Shown: positions 40,879 to 47,233 of the stretch, in pieces
How the letters are laid out: every line of letters begins with the position of its first letter
How positions within the stretch are numbered: position 1 is the stretch's first letter
DNA from: Euzebyaceae bacterium
Lineage (GTDB): Bacteria; Actinomycetota; Nitriliruptoria; Euzebyales; Egibacteraceae
Assembly (NCBI GenBank): GCA_013698135.1
Contig: JACCVM010000026.1
Coordinates: 1 to 47,233 of the forward strand
Direction: 5' to 3'
Length of the DNA: 47,233 nucleotides
Notes under the pieces: model-generated
The model's database searches: none
Seen by the model: only the letters and a program-made list of their open reading frames with translations
Told to the model about the DNA's origin: nothing
Program-made: the position numbers and the translations under genes

Positions 40879-41514
40879 GTGGAACGCGACGCCGCCCGAG
40901 CGCTGCGCTCGCAGGGCCTGACCATGCCCGCCATCGCCGAGCGCCTCGGCGTGTCCCGCAGTTCAGTGTCGCTGTGGACCCGCGACGTGCCGTTCCAGCC
41001 GCCCACCCGGCCAGACCGCCGAGCGTGGACGCCGGACCGCCGCCCAAGCGCTCTGCACCTGCGCAAGCTCGCCGAAATCGAGCAACTCCAGTCATGGGGC
41101 CGCGAAGAGGTTGGCAGCCTTTCGCGACGCGAGTTGCTGCTGTGCGGAGCGATGCTCTACGCCGGGGAGGGTGGCAAGCGGGACGGTTGCGTGAAGCTCG
41201 CTAACAACGACTGGCGACTCGTGGCCTTCTTCTGCACCTGGCTGCGGCAGTGCTTCGACATCGATGAACACCGGCTCCGAGCGCAACTCTACCTACGTGA
41301 GGGGTTGGACCTTGAAGCGGCCGAACAGTTCTGGTCGCGGGCAACCTCAATCCCTCGGAGCAACTTCGGCGTCGCCTACCGCGCCGTTCCCGATGCGACC
41401 ATCCGACACAGCAAGCATGTGCATGGCTGCTGCACCGTCCGCTACAGTTGCTCGCACACCCACCGTGCCGTGATGGGCGTCATCGCGGCCCTCGTGGACG
41501 CCGATCCGGGGTAG
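40879..41514 (+). CDS. HTH plus LAGLIDADG-like protein ending inside tRNA-Asn
   Basis: A 211-aa protein beginning at GTG 40879 (an in-frame stop at 40864 limits extension). The N terminus is a helix-turn-helix: LRSQGLTMPAIAERLGVSRS followed by SVSLWTRDVP. The C-terminal half, LLLCGAMLYAGEGGKRDG ... VKLANNDWRLVAFFCTWLRQ ... IRHSKHVHGCCTVRYSCSH, looks like a single-motif LAGLIDADG homing-endonuclease fold with an acidic residue at the end of the motif helix. Its last three codons and TAG stop are the first bases of tRNA-Asn (10-nt overlap). It lies between two tRNA genes. Actual nuclease activity is unproven; a DNA-binding regulator is the alternative. Confidence 0.72.
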   Translation: MERDAARALRSQGLTMPAIAERLGVSRSSVSLWTRDVPFQPPTRPDRRAWTPDRRPSALHLRKLAEIEQLQSWGREEVGSLSRRELLLCGAMLYAGEGGKRDGCVKLANNDWRLVAFFCTWLRQCFDIDEHRLRAQLYLREGLDLEAAEQFWSRATSIPRSNFGVAYRAVPDATIRHSKHVHGCCTVRYSCSHTHRAVMGVIAALVDADPG

Positions 41515-41577
41515 CTCAACTGGCGGAGCAGGGCGCTGTTAACGCCAAGGTTGTGGGTTCGAGTCCCACCCCCGGAG
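41505..41577 (+). tRNA. tRNA-Asn (GTT)
   Basis: Acceptor TCCGGGG/CCCCGGA, D-arm GCTC-AACTGGC-GGAGC, anticodon stem-loop GGGCG-CTGTTAA-CGCCA with anticodon GTT, and T-arm GTGGG-TTCGAGT-CCCAC. Discriminator is G73, as expected for Asn; the 27-43 pair is G-A. CCA is not encoded. Length 73 nt. Positions 1-10 also encode the end and TAG stop of the upstream ORF. Confidence 0.96.
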
Positions 41578-41582
41578 CGCTC

Positions 41583-41614
41583 AGCGGCCCCCGTTCACGT
41601 CGGCGGGGGCCGCT
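41583..41614 (+). terminator. Strong hairpin after tRNA-Asn
   Basis: AGCGGCCCCCG (41583-41593) pairs perfectly with CGGGGGCCGCT (41604-41614) around a 10-nt loop, 5 nt after the tRNA. There is no U tract. It probably terminates the tRNA-Asn transcript. Confidence 0.65.
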
Positions 41615-41693
41615 GCCGTTGGGCCGCATGGTTAGCACCTTGGGCGAGCGGGATAGGTAGCAACTGAACCCACGACCACGGGAGTTGATAGGT

Positions 41694-41966
41694 ATGAGAA
41701 AGAACTTGGGCGTGATTTCTGGCCTGGCTGTCGGCTATGTCCTGGGGACGAAGGCCGGTCGGGAGCGCTACGAGCAGCTCCGCGACCTCGGTCGTCGGAT
41801 CGCCGGCTCCGACGCCGGCCAGCAGCTGCAGGCCGAGGCCCGCCAGGTCAAGGATCGGGCCGGTGCGGTCATCGGCGGCAAAACCAACGAGGGCGTCGCC
41901 AAGGTCAGCGAGCTGATCCACAGCGACGACGAATCGGCGTCGGGCACCACCCCACAGTCCATCTGA
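41694..41966 (+). CDS. YtxH-like small protein
   Basis: A 90-aa protein. RKNLGVISGLAVGYVLGTKA then GRERYEQLRDLGRRIAGSD is the recurrent actinobacterial YtxH-type pattern: a short Gly-rich hydrophobic segment followed by an amphipathic, coiled-coil-prone helix, and an Asp/Ser tail. GGAG lies 9 nt before ATG 41694; a TTG three codons earlier is less likely. Probably membrane-associated, stress-related; function not established. Confidence 0.72.
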   Translation: MRKNLGVISGLAVGYVLGTKAGRERYEQLRDLGRRIAGSDAGQQLQAEARQVKDRAGAVIGGKTNEGVAKVSELIHSDDESASGTTPQSI

Positions 41967-42016
41967 TCCCCGCCCGCCGGCCCGCCTGACGGCTGGCCCA
42001 CCCTGGCTGAGTCGGG

Positions 42017-43045
42017 CTAGGAGTCGAGATAGCCGCGGAGCTTGCGGCTGCGCGAAGGATGACGCAACTTCGACAGCGTCTTCGACTCGATCTGGCGGAT
42101 GCGCTCGCGGGTGACGCCGAACTCGGCGCCGACCTCCTCCAGCGTGTGCGGCTGACCGTCGGCCATGCCGAACCGAAGCCGGATCAACCTGCGCTCCCGT
42201 TCCGACAGGCTGTGCAGAACCCCGGCGATCTCCTCCTGCAACAGGACCAAGCTAGCGGCGTCGATCGGCACCACCGCCGCGGAGTCCTCGATCAGGTCCC
42301 CGATGCTGTGCTCGTCCTCGCCGACGGGAGTTTCCAGGCTGATCGGCTCCTGTGACACCTTGATGATCAGCCGGACCTTGTCGGCAGCGAGCTCCATCTG
42401 CGCAGCGAGCTCCTCGGGCGTCGCCTCGCGCCCGAGCACCTGCAACAGTTCACGTTGCACGCGGGTGAGTTTGTTGATGGTCTCGACCATGTGCACCGGA
42501 ATGCGGATGGTCCGCGCTTGGTCGGCGATGGCCCTGGTGATGGCCTGCCGGATCCACCACGTCGCATAGGTCGAGAACTTGTAGCCCTTGGTGTAGTCGA
42601 ACTTCTCGACCGCTCGGATGAGACCGACGTTGCCTTCCTGAATGAGGTCCAGCAGCACCAGCCCCCGCCCCAGGTAGCGCTTGGCGATGGACACCACGAG
42701 GCGGAGGTTCGCCTCCACCAGTTGGCGCTTGGCCTGCTGGCCTCCGCGTTCCAGGCGGCCCAGCGAGGCCTGCCACACAGCTGACGGTGGGGGGTCGCGG
42801 TGCAGGAGCGCGGTGCTGGCCAGCCCCGCCTCGATCCGCTTGGCGAGGTCGACCTCCTGCTCGGCGCTGAGCAACGGCACCCGCCCGATCTCGGACAGGT
42901 ACAGCCGGACCGGGTCGTTGGCCGGCGTCGGCAGCGATAGCTCATCGAGCCGCCGGCGCCTGCGGTTCCCGGGCGCGGGAGCCCTTGGACTGCTCGCCGG
43001 CGCTGGGGACGGCGCACCGGCATCCGGGGTCGTGGTGGTGGTCAT
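42017..43045 (-). CDS. sigA: RNA polymerase sigma factor, primary (SigA/RpoD-like)
   Basis: A 342-aa sigma-70 family protein. Region 1.2 is DPVRLYLSEIGRVPLL; region 2 includes GLVLLDLIQEGNVGLIRAVE and YATWWIRQAITRAIADQART; region 4 is TLEEVGAEFGVTRERIRQIE followed by LRHPSRSRKLRGYLDS, the conserved end of primary sigma factors. The N terminus is a short Pro/Ala/Thr tail without an acidic region 1.1, so it is smaller than most housekeeping factors; a group 2 factor cannot be fully excluded. Position 19 bp behind dnaG is the classic macromolecular-synthesis arrangement and favours the principal sigma. Confidence 0.92.
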   Translation of the reverse strand: MTTTTTPDAGAPSPAPASSPRAPAPGNRRRRRLDELSLPTPANDPVRLYLSEIGRVPLLSAEQEVDLAKRIEAGLASTALLHRDPPPSAVWQASLGRLERGGQQAKRQLVEANLRLVVSIAKRYLGRGLVLLDLIQEGNVGLIRAVEKFDYTKGYKFSTYATWWIRQAITRAIADQARTIRIPVHMVETINKLTRVQRELLQVLGREATPEELAAQMELAADKVRLIIKVSQEPISLETPVGEDEHSIGDLIEDSAAVVPIDAASLVLLQEEIAGVLHSLSERERRLIRLRFGMADGQPHTLEEVGAEFGVTRERIRQIESKTLSKLRHPSRSRKLRGYLDS

Positions 43046-43064
43046 GTGGTCACCGCCTGTCGGA

Positions 43065-44948
43065 CTAGGCGTCCCTCCCCTCGACCAGATCGCGCCGGCG
43101 CCGCTCCAGCTCGTAGCGCCGGGTGGTCAGCCGCCGCCGCTGGGCCGGGTCGAGCTGCTCACCCACACGCGCCACCTGCTCCCAGATCGCGTCGATCTCG
43201 CGCTGCACCGCCGCTGCCCGCAATCCTGCCACCCATTCGGCGACCTTTTTTGCGTCCGCCGCGTGCCGGGCCTCCGTCAGCGCCAGCGCCCGCACCCGCG
43301 ATCGCGTGTCGTCGTCTGGAAGCAAGGCCAGCACGGCACCGAGGTTGCCCGGCGGTGCCTCGCTCAGCGCTTCGAACAACGTCCGTGACAGCGGAGCGCG
43401 GAAGTCATCAGCCGTGACCAGCTTCCAGGCGGCTGGCAGCAAGGCGGGCATCTGCAGCGCCGCTTGGAGCACCTCGCGTTCCAGCAGCAGCTGCGGGTCA
43501 GCATGGGTCGCCGCGGCGAGGTCACCCGGCAAGCGGTGCCCGGCGGTCGGCGCGGAGCTGGTCGGGGCGCCCGAGCCGCTTGGCGACGCTGCGGGAGCGA
43601 GCGGCGCGTCGCGGTGGGCGCCGACCTCGGCGTCGAGCTCGCGCTCGATGCGGTCGGCCGACAACCGCACGGCCGGGGCGACGAGGTCGCGGATGTAGGA
43701 GTAGCGCAGAAAGCGGTCGTCGAGCCGAGCCAGCAGCGGGAACGTCCGCCGGTAGGCGTCCACCTGACCCTCGGGAGTGCTGACGTCGGCTCCCCGCAGC
43801 AGGTGCTCGATCTGGAACTCCACCGCGGTCTTGACGCTTGCCAGCGCGGCCTCGACCGCCGCCTCGCCTTCCCCCGCCAGGTCTGCTGGATCCTTGCCGG
43901 GTGGCAGTGGTAGCACACCGACCTCTCGCAACTGCGCCTCGTCGGCCAGTGCGCGGGCACGCTCCGCCGCGGCGAAACCGGCGTCGTCGGCGTCGAGAGC
44001 CAGGACCACTCGGGGGGTGAACTTCTCCAACGCTCTGAAATGGTCGGCCGTCAGGGCGGTGCCGCAGGTGGCGACGGCGTGACGGATCCCCGCGGAGTGC
44101 AGGCCGATCACGTCCATGTAGCCCTCGACGACGAGCACTACCTGCCGCCGCGTGACCTCCGAGCGGGCCCAGTTCAGGGCGTACAGGGTCTGAGACTTCT
44201 TGTAGACGATCGACTCCGAGGAGTTGATGTACTTGGGCGGCGGCCCCTCCCGCGGCCCGGTCCGCAGCACCACCCCCGGCAGCACCCGCCCGCCGAACGC
44301 GACCACGTCCTTGCCGCCGGCGTCCAGGATCGGGAAGACGACACGCCCTCGGAAGCGGTCGATCTGTCCCCGAGGCCCTCGGCTGGCCAGGCCGGCGTCG
44401 GTGACCTCCTCGTCGGAGTAGCCCTTGCCCCTGAGGTGACGCACGAGCGCGTCCCACTGGTCGGGTGCCCACCCGAGTCCGAAGTGGTCGGCCTCGGCGC
44501 GTCCGAGGCCGCGACTGCGCAGATAGTCGCGGGCCGGCTCGCCATCCTCGGCCGAGAGGTGCTCGCGGTAGAACGCCGCGGTGTCGCCGAGCGCCTGCGT
44601 CAGGCGGGTACGGCGGCCCAAGGCCTTGGCCTGACCAGGGGACAGCTCGGCGTAGTGCAGCTGGAAGCCCACCATCCGGGCGAGCCGCTCCACGGCTTCG
44701 GGGAAGCTCAGCGCCTCGATCTTCTGCAAGAACCCGTAGACGTCACCACCCTCTCCGCAACCGAAGCAGTGGAAGTAGCCGCGGGCGGAGTCCACGGTGA
44801 ACGAGGCGGTCTTCTCGGCGTGGAAGGGGCACAGTCCCTTGAGCGTGCTGCCCGCCCGCTTCAGGGACGTGTAGTCCCCGACGACCACGGCGATGTCGGC
44901 CCGCTCGCGGAGCGCCTGGACGTCCTCGTCGTTGATGCGGCCGGCCAC
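43065..44948 (-). CDS. dnaG: DNA primase
   Basis: A 627-aa primase synthesising RNA primers at the replication fork. The CHC2 zinc ribbon is visible (GLCPFH ... FHCFGCGEGGD, about residues 38-70), followed by the primase core (DHFGLGWAPDQWDALV) and the TOPRIM domain with VVEGYMDVIGLH and LALDADDAG (Glu, DxD). The C-terminal helicase-binding region is Ala-rich and divergent. GTG 44948, preceded by GGAAGGA, is chosen over an in-frame start 66 codons upstream that overlaps the dgt 3' end and gives a non-homologous leader. Confidence 0.95.
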   Translation of the reverse strand: MAGRINDEDVQALRERADIAVVVGDYTSLKRAGSTLKGLCPFHAEKTASFTVDSARGYFHCFGCGEGGDVYGFLQKIEALSFPEAVERLARMVGFQLHYAELSPGQAKALGRRTRLTQALGDTAAFYREHLSAEDGEPARDYLRSRGLGRAEADHFGLGWAPDQWDALVRHLRGKGYSDEEVTDAGLASRGPRGQIDRFRGRVVFPILDAGGKDVVAFGGRVLPGVVLRTGPREGPPPKYINSSESIVYKKSQTLYALNWARSEVTRRQVVLVVEGYMDVIGLHSAGIRHAVATCGTALTADHFRALEKFTPRVVLALDADDAGFAAAERARALADEAQLREVGVLPLPPGKDPADLAGEGEAAVEAALASVKTAVEFQIEHLLRGADVSTPEGQVDAYRRTFPLLARLDDRFLRYSYIRDLVAPAVRLSADRIERELDAEVGAHRDAPLAPAASPSGSGAPTSSAPTAGHRLPGDLAAATHADPQLLLEREVLQAALQMPALLPAAWKLVTADDFRAPLSRTLFEALSEAPPGNLGAVLALLPDDDTRSRVRALALTEARHAADAKKVAEWVAGLRAAAVQREIDAIWEQVARVGEQLDPAQRRRLTTRRYELERRRRDLVEGRDA

Positions 44949-45038
44949 CGGCTTCCTTCCCCGACAACACCCGGCAGTGTATGTCCCGCACGCGGGGGCG
45001 CGGGCGGGAACAGCGGCGGCATGGCTCAGCCTGTGGAC

Positions 45039-45059
45039 GGCGCCTGGGCTCCCGGCGCC
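45039..45059 (-). terminator. Hairpin downstream of the dGTPase-like gene
   Basis: GGCGCC (45039-45044) and GGCGCC (45054-45059) pair, with additional GG/CC pairing inside, about 12 bp past the dgt stop on the minus strand. It could terminate or attenuate transcription between dgt and dnaG. No U tract. Confidence 0.4.
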
Positions 45060-45070
45060 CTTACCGAGGC

Positions 45071-46084
45071 TCAGTTGGTGGGCAGGAACAGGCGGGCGAA
45101 CTCGGCCAGCGCATAGCCGTCCGTCATGCCCGATACGTAGTCGCACACGCGTTCGATCAGCGGCGCGTCGCCGCGGAACTCCAGCGGCAGGCGCTCGGGG
45201 TTCTCCAGGTAGAACACCGTGATGCTGCGCAGGCAGTGGATCGCGCGGTCGCGCTCTGCGTTGGACTCCGGACGCAGGTAAACCCGCTCGAACAAGAAGT
45301 CGCGCAGCAGGTGTTGCAAGTCGTTGATGCCCGGGCTGAGGGCCACCACCGGCCGGTCGAGGCAGTTGGCGATGACGTCGGTCACCATCGTGGTGATGCG
45401 CTGGGAAGTGGTCTCCCCCAGCGACAGGCGCACCTCGACGGGCACGTCATCGACGTCGAGCACCCCGGCCCGGAAGGCATCGTCGAGGTCGTGGTTGAGG
45501 TAGGCGATCCGGTCGGCCAGTCGCACCACCTGCCCCTCGGCGGTCGCCGGTTCGGGCATGGCCCATGGGTGGTTGAGGATCCCGTCGCGGACCTCCCACG
45601 TCAGGTTGAGGCCACGCCCGCCGCGTTCCAGTCGCTCGACGATCCGCACGCTCTGCTCGTTGTGCCGGAACGGCTCCGTGGTGAAGACCGACAGGGCTTC
45701 TTCCCCGGCATGGCCGAAGGGCGTGTGCCCAAGGTCGTGGCCCAGTGCGATGGCCTCGACCAGATCCTCGTTGAGCCGGAGACCGCGCGCCATCGTGCGC
45801 CCGATCTGGGCCACCTCCAGCGTGTGGGTCAGCCGCACCCGATAGTGGTCGCCAGCGCGGATGAAGACCTGCGTCTTGTCCTTGAGGCGGCGGAACGCCT
45901 TGGAATGGGTGATGCGGTCGCGGTCCCGCTGAAAGGCGGTGCGCAGTGGGTCGGGCTCTTCGTAGCGGTCCCGACCCTTGGATTCGACCGCGAGCGTGGC
46001 CCACGTCGACAGGCTGGCGCGCTCGAGCTCTTCGGTGCGCTCCCGGACTTGCGTCAGCGGCTTCACTGCGGCCAATCGTAACAT
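45071..46084 (-). CDS. dgt: Deoxyguanosinetriphosphate triphosphohydrolase-like protein
   Basis: A 337-aa HD-domain protein. The metal-binding residues are in RLTHTLEVAQIGRTMA (H), LGHDLGHTPFGHAGE (HD) and RLADRIAYLNHDLDD (D). DRDRITHSKAFRRLKDKTQV at the N-terminal side is typical of dGTPase-like proteins. It likely hydrolyses dNTPs to nucleosides and triphosphate, controlling pool balance; its place upstream of dnaG fits. ATG 46084 is selected by homology; GTG 46066 is an alternative. Neither has a strong ribosome-binding site. Confidence 0.92.
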   Translation of the reverse strand: MLRLAAVKPLTQVRERTEELERASLSTWATLAVESKGRDRYEEPDPLRTAFQRDRDRITHSKAFRRLKDKTQVFIRAGDHYRVRLTHTLEVAQIGRTMARGLRLNEDLVEAIALGHDLGHTPFGHAGEEALSVFTTEPFRHNEQSVRIVERLERGGRGLNLTWEVRDGILNHPWAMPEPATAEGQVVRLADRIAYLNHDLDDAFRAGVLDVDDVPVEVRLSLGETTSQRITTMVTDVIANCLDRPVVALSPGINDLQHLLRDFLFERVYLRPESNAERDRAIHCLRSITVFYLENPERLPLEFRGDAPLIERVCDYVSGMTDGYALAEFARLFLPTN

Positions 46085-46132
46085 CGGTGGTATTCGCCTC
46101 TCCCGAGGCGACCCGGTCGCTGTGGAGGAGCG

Positions 46133-46462
46133 ATGGAACCGGTCCGACCCGCTCAGCTGCGCACTGCCGCACGGATCGCCGACGCCCTGGTCTACGCGGT
46201 GGGGCTGGCCGGCGTGGTAGCCGGCGCGCTGTTGCTGCGCCGCGGCGACATCGGTTTCGCGATCGTCGCGTGGTGCTTGACGTTCGTGGCCGGCGCAGGT
46301 CTGCGGCTGGCCGCCTGGCTGACCAGGGGGGTGGCCGATCTGCTGGAACGGCAAACCCGCATCGAAGAGGGGATCACCGATCTGCGCACCGAGCGTGTGG
46401 CCCGCGACCGCGAGGCCGCGCCACCCGACCCCTACGGCCGTTGGGGCTCCGGCTGGCACTGA
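46133..46462 (+). CDS. Small membrane protein (hypothetical)
   Basis: A 109-aa protein with two predicted transmembrane helices (IADALVYAVGLAGVVAGALLL and IGFAIVAWCLTFVAGAGLRL) followed by an amphipathic helix LLERQTRIEEGITDLRTERV, possibly coiled-coil, and a short PDPYGRWGSG tail. GGAGGAG lies directly upstream of the ATG. Function unknown; similar small proteins are common in actinobacterial genomes. It is divergent from dgt (48 bp) and convergent with glyS. Confidence 0.75.
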   Translation: MEPVRPAQLRTAARIADALVYAVGLAGVVAGALLLRRGDIGFAIVAWCLTFVAGAGLRLAAWLTRGVADLLERQTRIEEGITDLRTERVARDREAAPPDPYGRWGSGWH

Positions 46463-46471
46463 GCAACCGGG

Positions 46472-47233
46472 TCAGGTCAGGGTGAGGCGCTCGCCGAGGT
46501 AGCCCGGCAGCCGGTCGATCGACACCCGCTCCTGGATCATGGTGTCGCGGTCGCGCACCGTCACCGCGGAGTCCTCCTCGACGGTCTGGAAGTCGACGGT
46601 GACGCAGAAGGGGGTGCCTACCTCGTCCTGCCGGCGATAGCGGCGCCCGATGGCCCCGGCGTCGTCGTATTGCGCCGGCCAACGACGCTTGAGCACGTCG
46701 CTGACCTGCCGCGCGGTCGGCACCAACTTGGCGTTGCGTGACAGCGGCAGCACCGCCACCTTCACCGGTGCCAGGGCGTGGTGCAGGCGCAGCACCACCC
46801 TTCGGTCCGTCCCGCCCTTGGCGGCCGGCGCCTCCTCTTCGCGGTAGGCGTCGATGAGGAAGGTCAGGGCGCAGCGGTCGACGCCGACGGCCGGTTCCAC
46901 GACGTAGGGGACGTAGCGCTCGTCGCGCTCCTGGTCGTAGTAGGACAGGTCGCGCCCGCTGAACTCGGCGTGCCGGCGCAGATCAAAGTCGGTGCGGTTG
47001 GCGACACCCTCCAGCTCGTTCCAGGCGAACGGGAAGCGGTACTCGAAGTCGACGGTGGCCTTCGAGTAGTGCGACAGCTCCTCGGCGGAATGGTCGCGCA
47101 CCCGCAGATTTTCAGCGCGGAGTCCGAGGCCTGCATACCACTGCCAGCGCTGGGCGATCCAGTACTCGTGCCACGCTTCGTCGGTGCCAGGACGGACGAA
47201 GAACTCCATCTCCATCTGCTCGAGCTCGCGGAC
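46472..47233 (-). CDS. glyS: Glycyl-tRNA synthetase (alpha2 type), C-terminal part
   Basis: A partial gene; the frame is open to the window edge and continues upstream. The first visible residues VRELEQMEMEFFV are class II motif 2-adjacent sequence characteristic of GlyRS. Downstream come NELEGVANRTDFDLRRH (glycine recognition), VVEPAVGVDRCALTFLIDAY (motif 3 with the GxxR-type Arg) and the anticodon-binding domain with KVAVLPLSRNAKLVPTA and IGRRYRRQDEVGTPFCVTVD. It is the single-chain homodimeric form rather than the alpha-beta form. At least 253 residues are present. Confidence 0.95.
   Translation of the reverse strand, partial: VRELEQMEMEFFVRPGTDEAWHEYWIAQRWQWYAGLGLRAENLRVRDHSAEELSHYSKATVDFEYRFPFAWNELEGVANRTDFDLRRHAEFSGRDLSYYDQERDERYVPYVVEPAVGVDRCALTFLIDAYREEEAPAAKGGTDRRVVLRLHHALAPVKVAVLPLSRNAKLVPTARQVSDVLKRRWPAQYDDAGAIGRRYRRQDEVGTPFCVTVDFQTVEEDSAVTVRDRDTMIQERVSIDRLPGYLGERLTLT

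Noticed and set aside
44948..46459. Long in-frame N-terminal extensions of dnaG (to 45146) and dgt (to 46459)
   Set aside because: The extensions overlap neighbouring genes, read as low-complexity Arg/Gly/Pro sequence and lack family similarity; good internal starts exist at 44948 and 46084.

Overview
This is a high-GC, gene-dense chromosomal segment, most likely from a member of the Actinomycetota. The evidence is GC-rich third positions throughout, a 180-kDa-class NAD-glutamate dehydrogenase, a caa3-type oxidase with CtaF- and CtaG-like genes, a dgt-dnaG-sigma factor order, a single-chain glycyl-tRNA synthetase, tRNAs without encoded CCA, and several promoters with a TANNNT box 6-8 nt before the start codon, as in leaderless actinobacterial genes. 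The genus cannot be named from sequence alone; an early-branching, non-model lineage is plausible.

Layout. 1-6.9 kb (+): the end of cytochrome c oxidase subunit II (with fused cytochrome c), subunits I, III and IV, the CtaG assembly factor, a membrane-anchored cupredoxin, citrate synthase and a YceI protein. 6.9-20.1 kb (-): a tightly coupled histidine-degradation operon, hutH-hutU-[HEPN-MNT]-esterase-6PGDH-like-hutI-hutG-gdh, in which almost every junction is a 4-nt ATGA/GTGA overlap. It carries carbon from histidine through glutamate to 2-oxoglutarate. 20.1-26.1 kb: D-amino-acid oxidase, a DoxX-like gene split by an amber codon, a class II aldolase, a universal stress protein, acetoacetyl-CoA synthetase and a secreted M23 peptidase with duplicated peptidoglycan-binding domains. 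26.1-32 kb: a broken yjbQ, an amidohydrolase, a CysQ-like phosphatase, a PP2C phosphatase, an ABC1 kinase and an M20 hydrolase. 32-38.8 kb (-): a 977-aa kinase/M23/aminotransferase fusion, PspC, MsrB, a secreted beta-propeller, tRNA-Cys, a small membrane protein and isocitrate dehydrogenase. 38.8-41.7 kb: a decayed gene with an RTX fragment, a 42-aa membrane peptide, a PH-domain protein, tRNA-CAT, an HTH/LAGLIDADG-like ORF whose stop codon lies inside tRNA-Asn, and a YtxH-like protein. 42-47.2 kb: primary-type sigma factor, primase, dGTPase-like protein, a small membrane protein and the C-terminal part of glycyl-tRNA synthetase.

Most of the window is central metabolism and information processing. 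The unusual items are: (i) an approximately 30-bp palindromic element present three times, once forming the 3' end of a truncated yjbQ and once placed as the ribosome-binding region of the cupredoxin gene; (ii) a HEPN-MNT pair embedded by translational coupling in the hut operon, with HEPN frameshifted; (iii) the tRNA-flanked homing-endonuclease-like ORF that borrows its stop codon from tRNA-Asn; (iv) the kinase-M23-phospholyase-like fusion; (v) a 20-bp tandem repeat between hutH and D-amino-acid oxidase. Several lesions are single-nucleotide changes next to G runs, so sequencing error must be excluded before they are treated as biology. All calls were made by reading the sequence; no database search was run.
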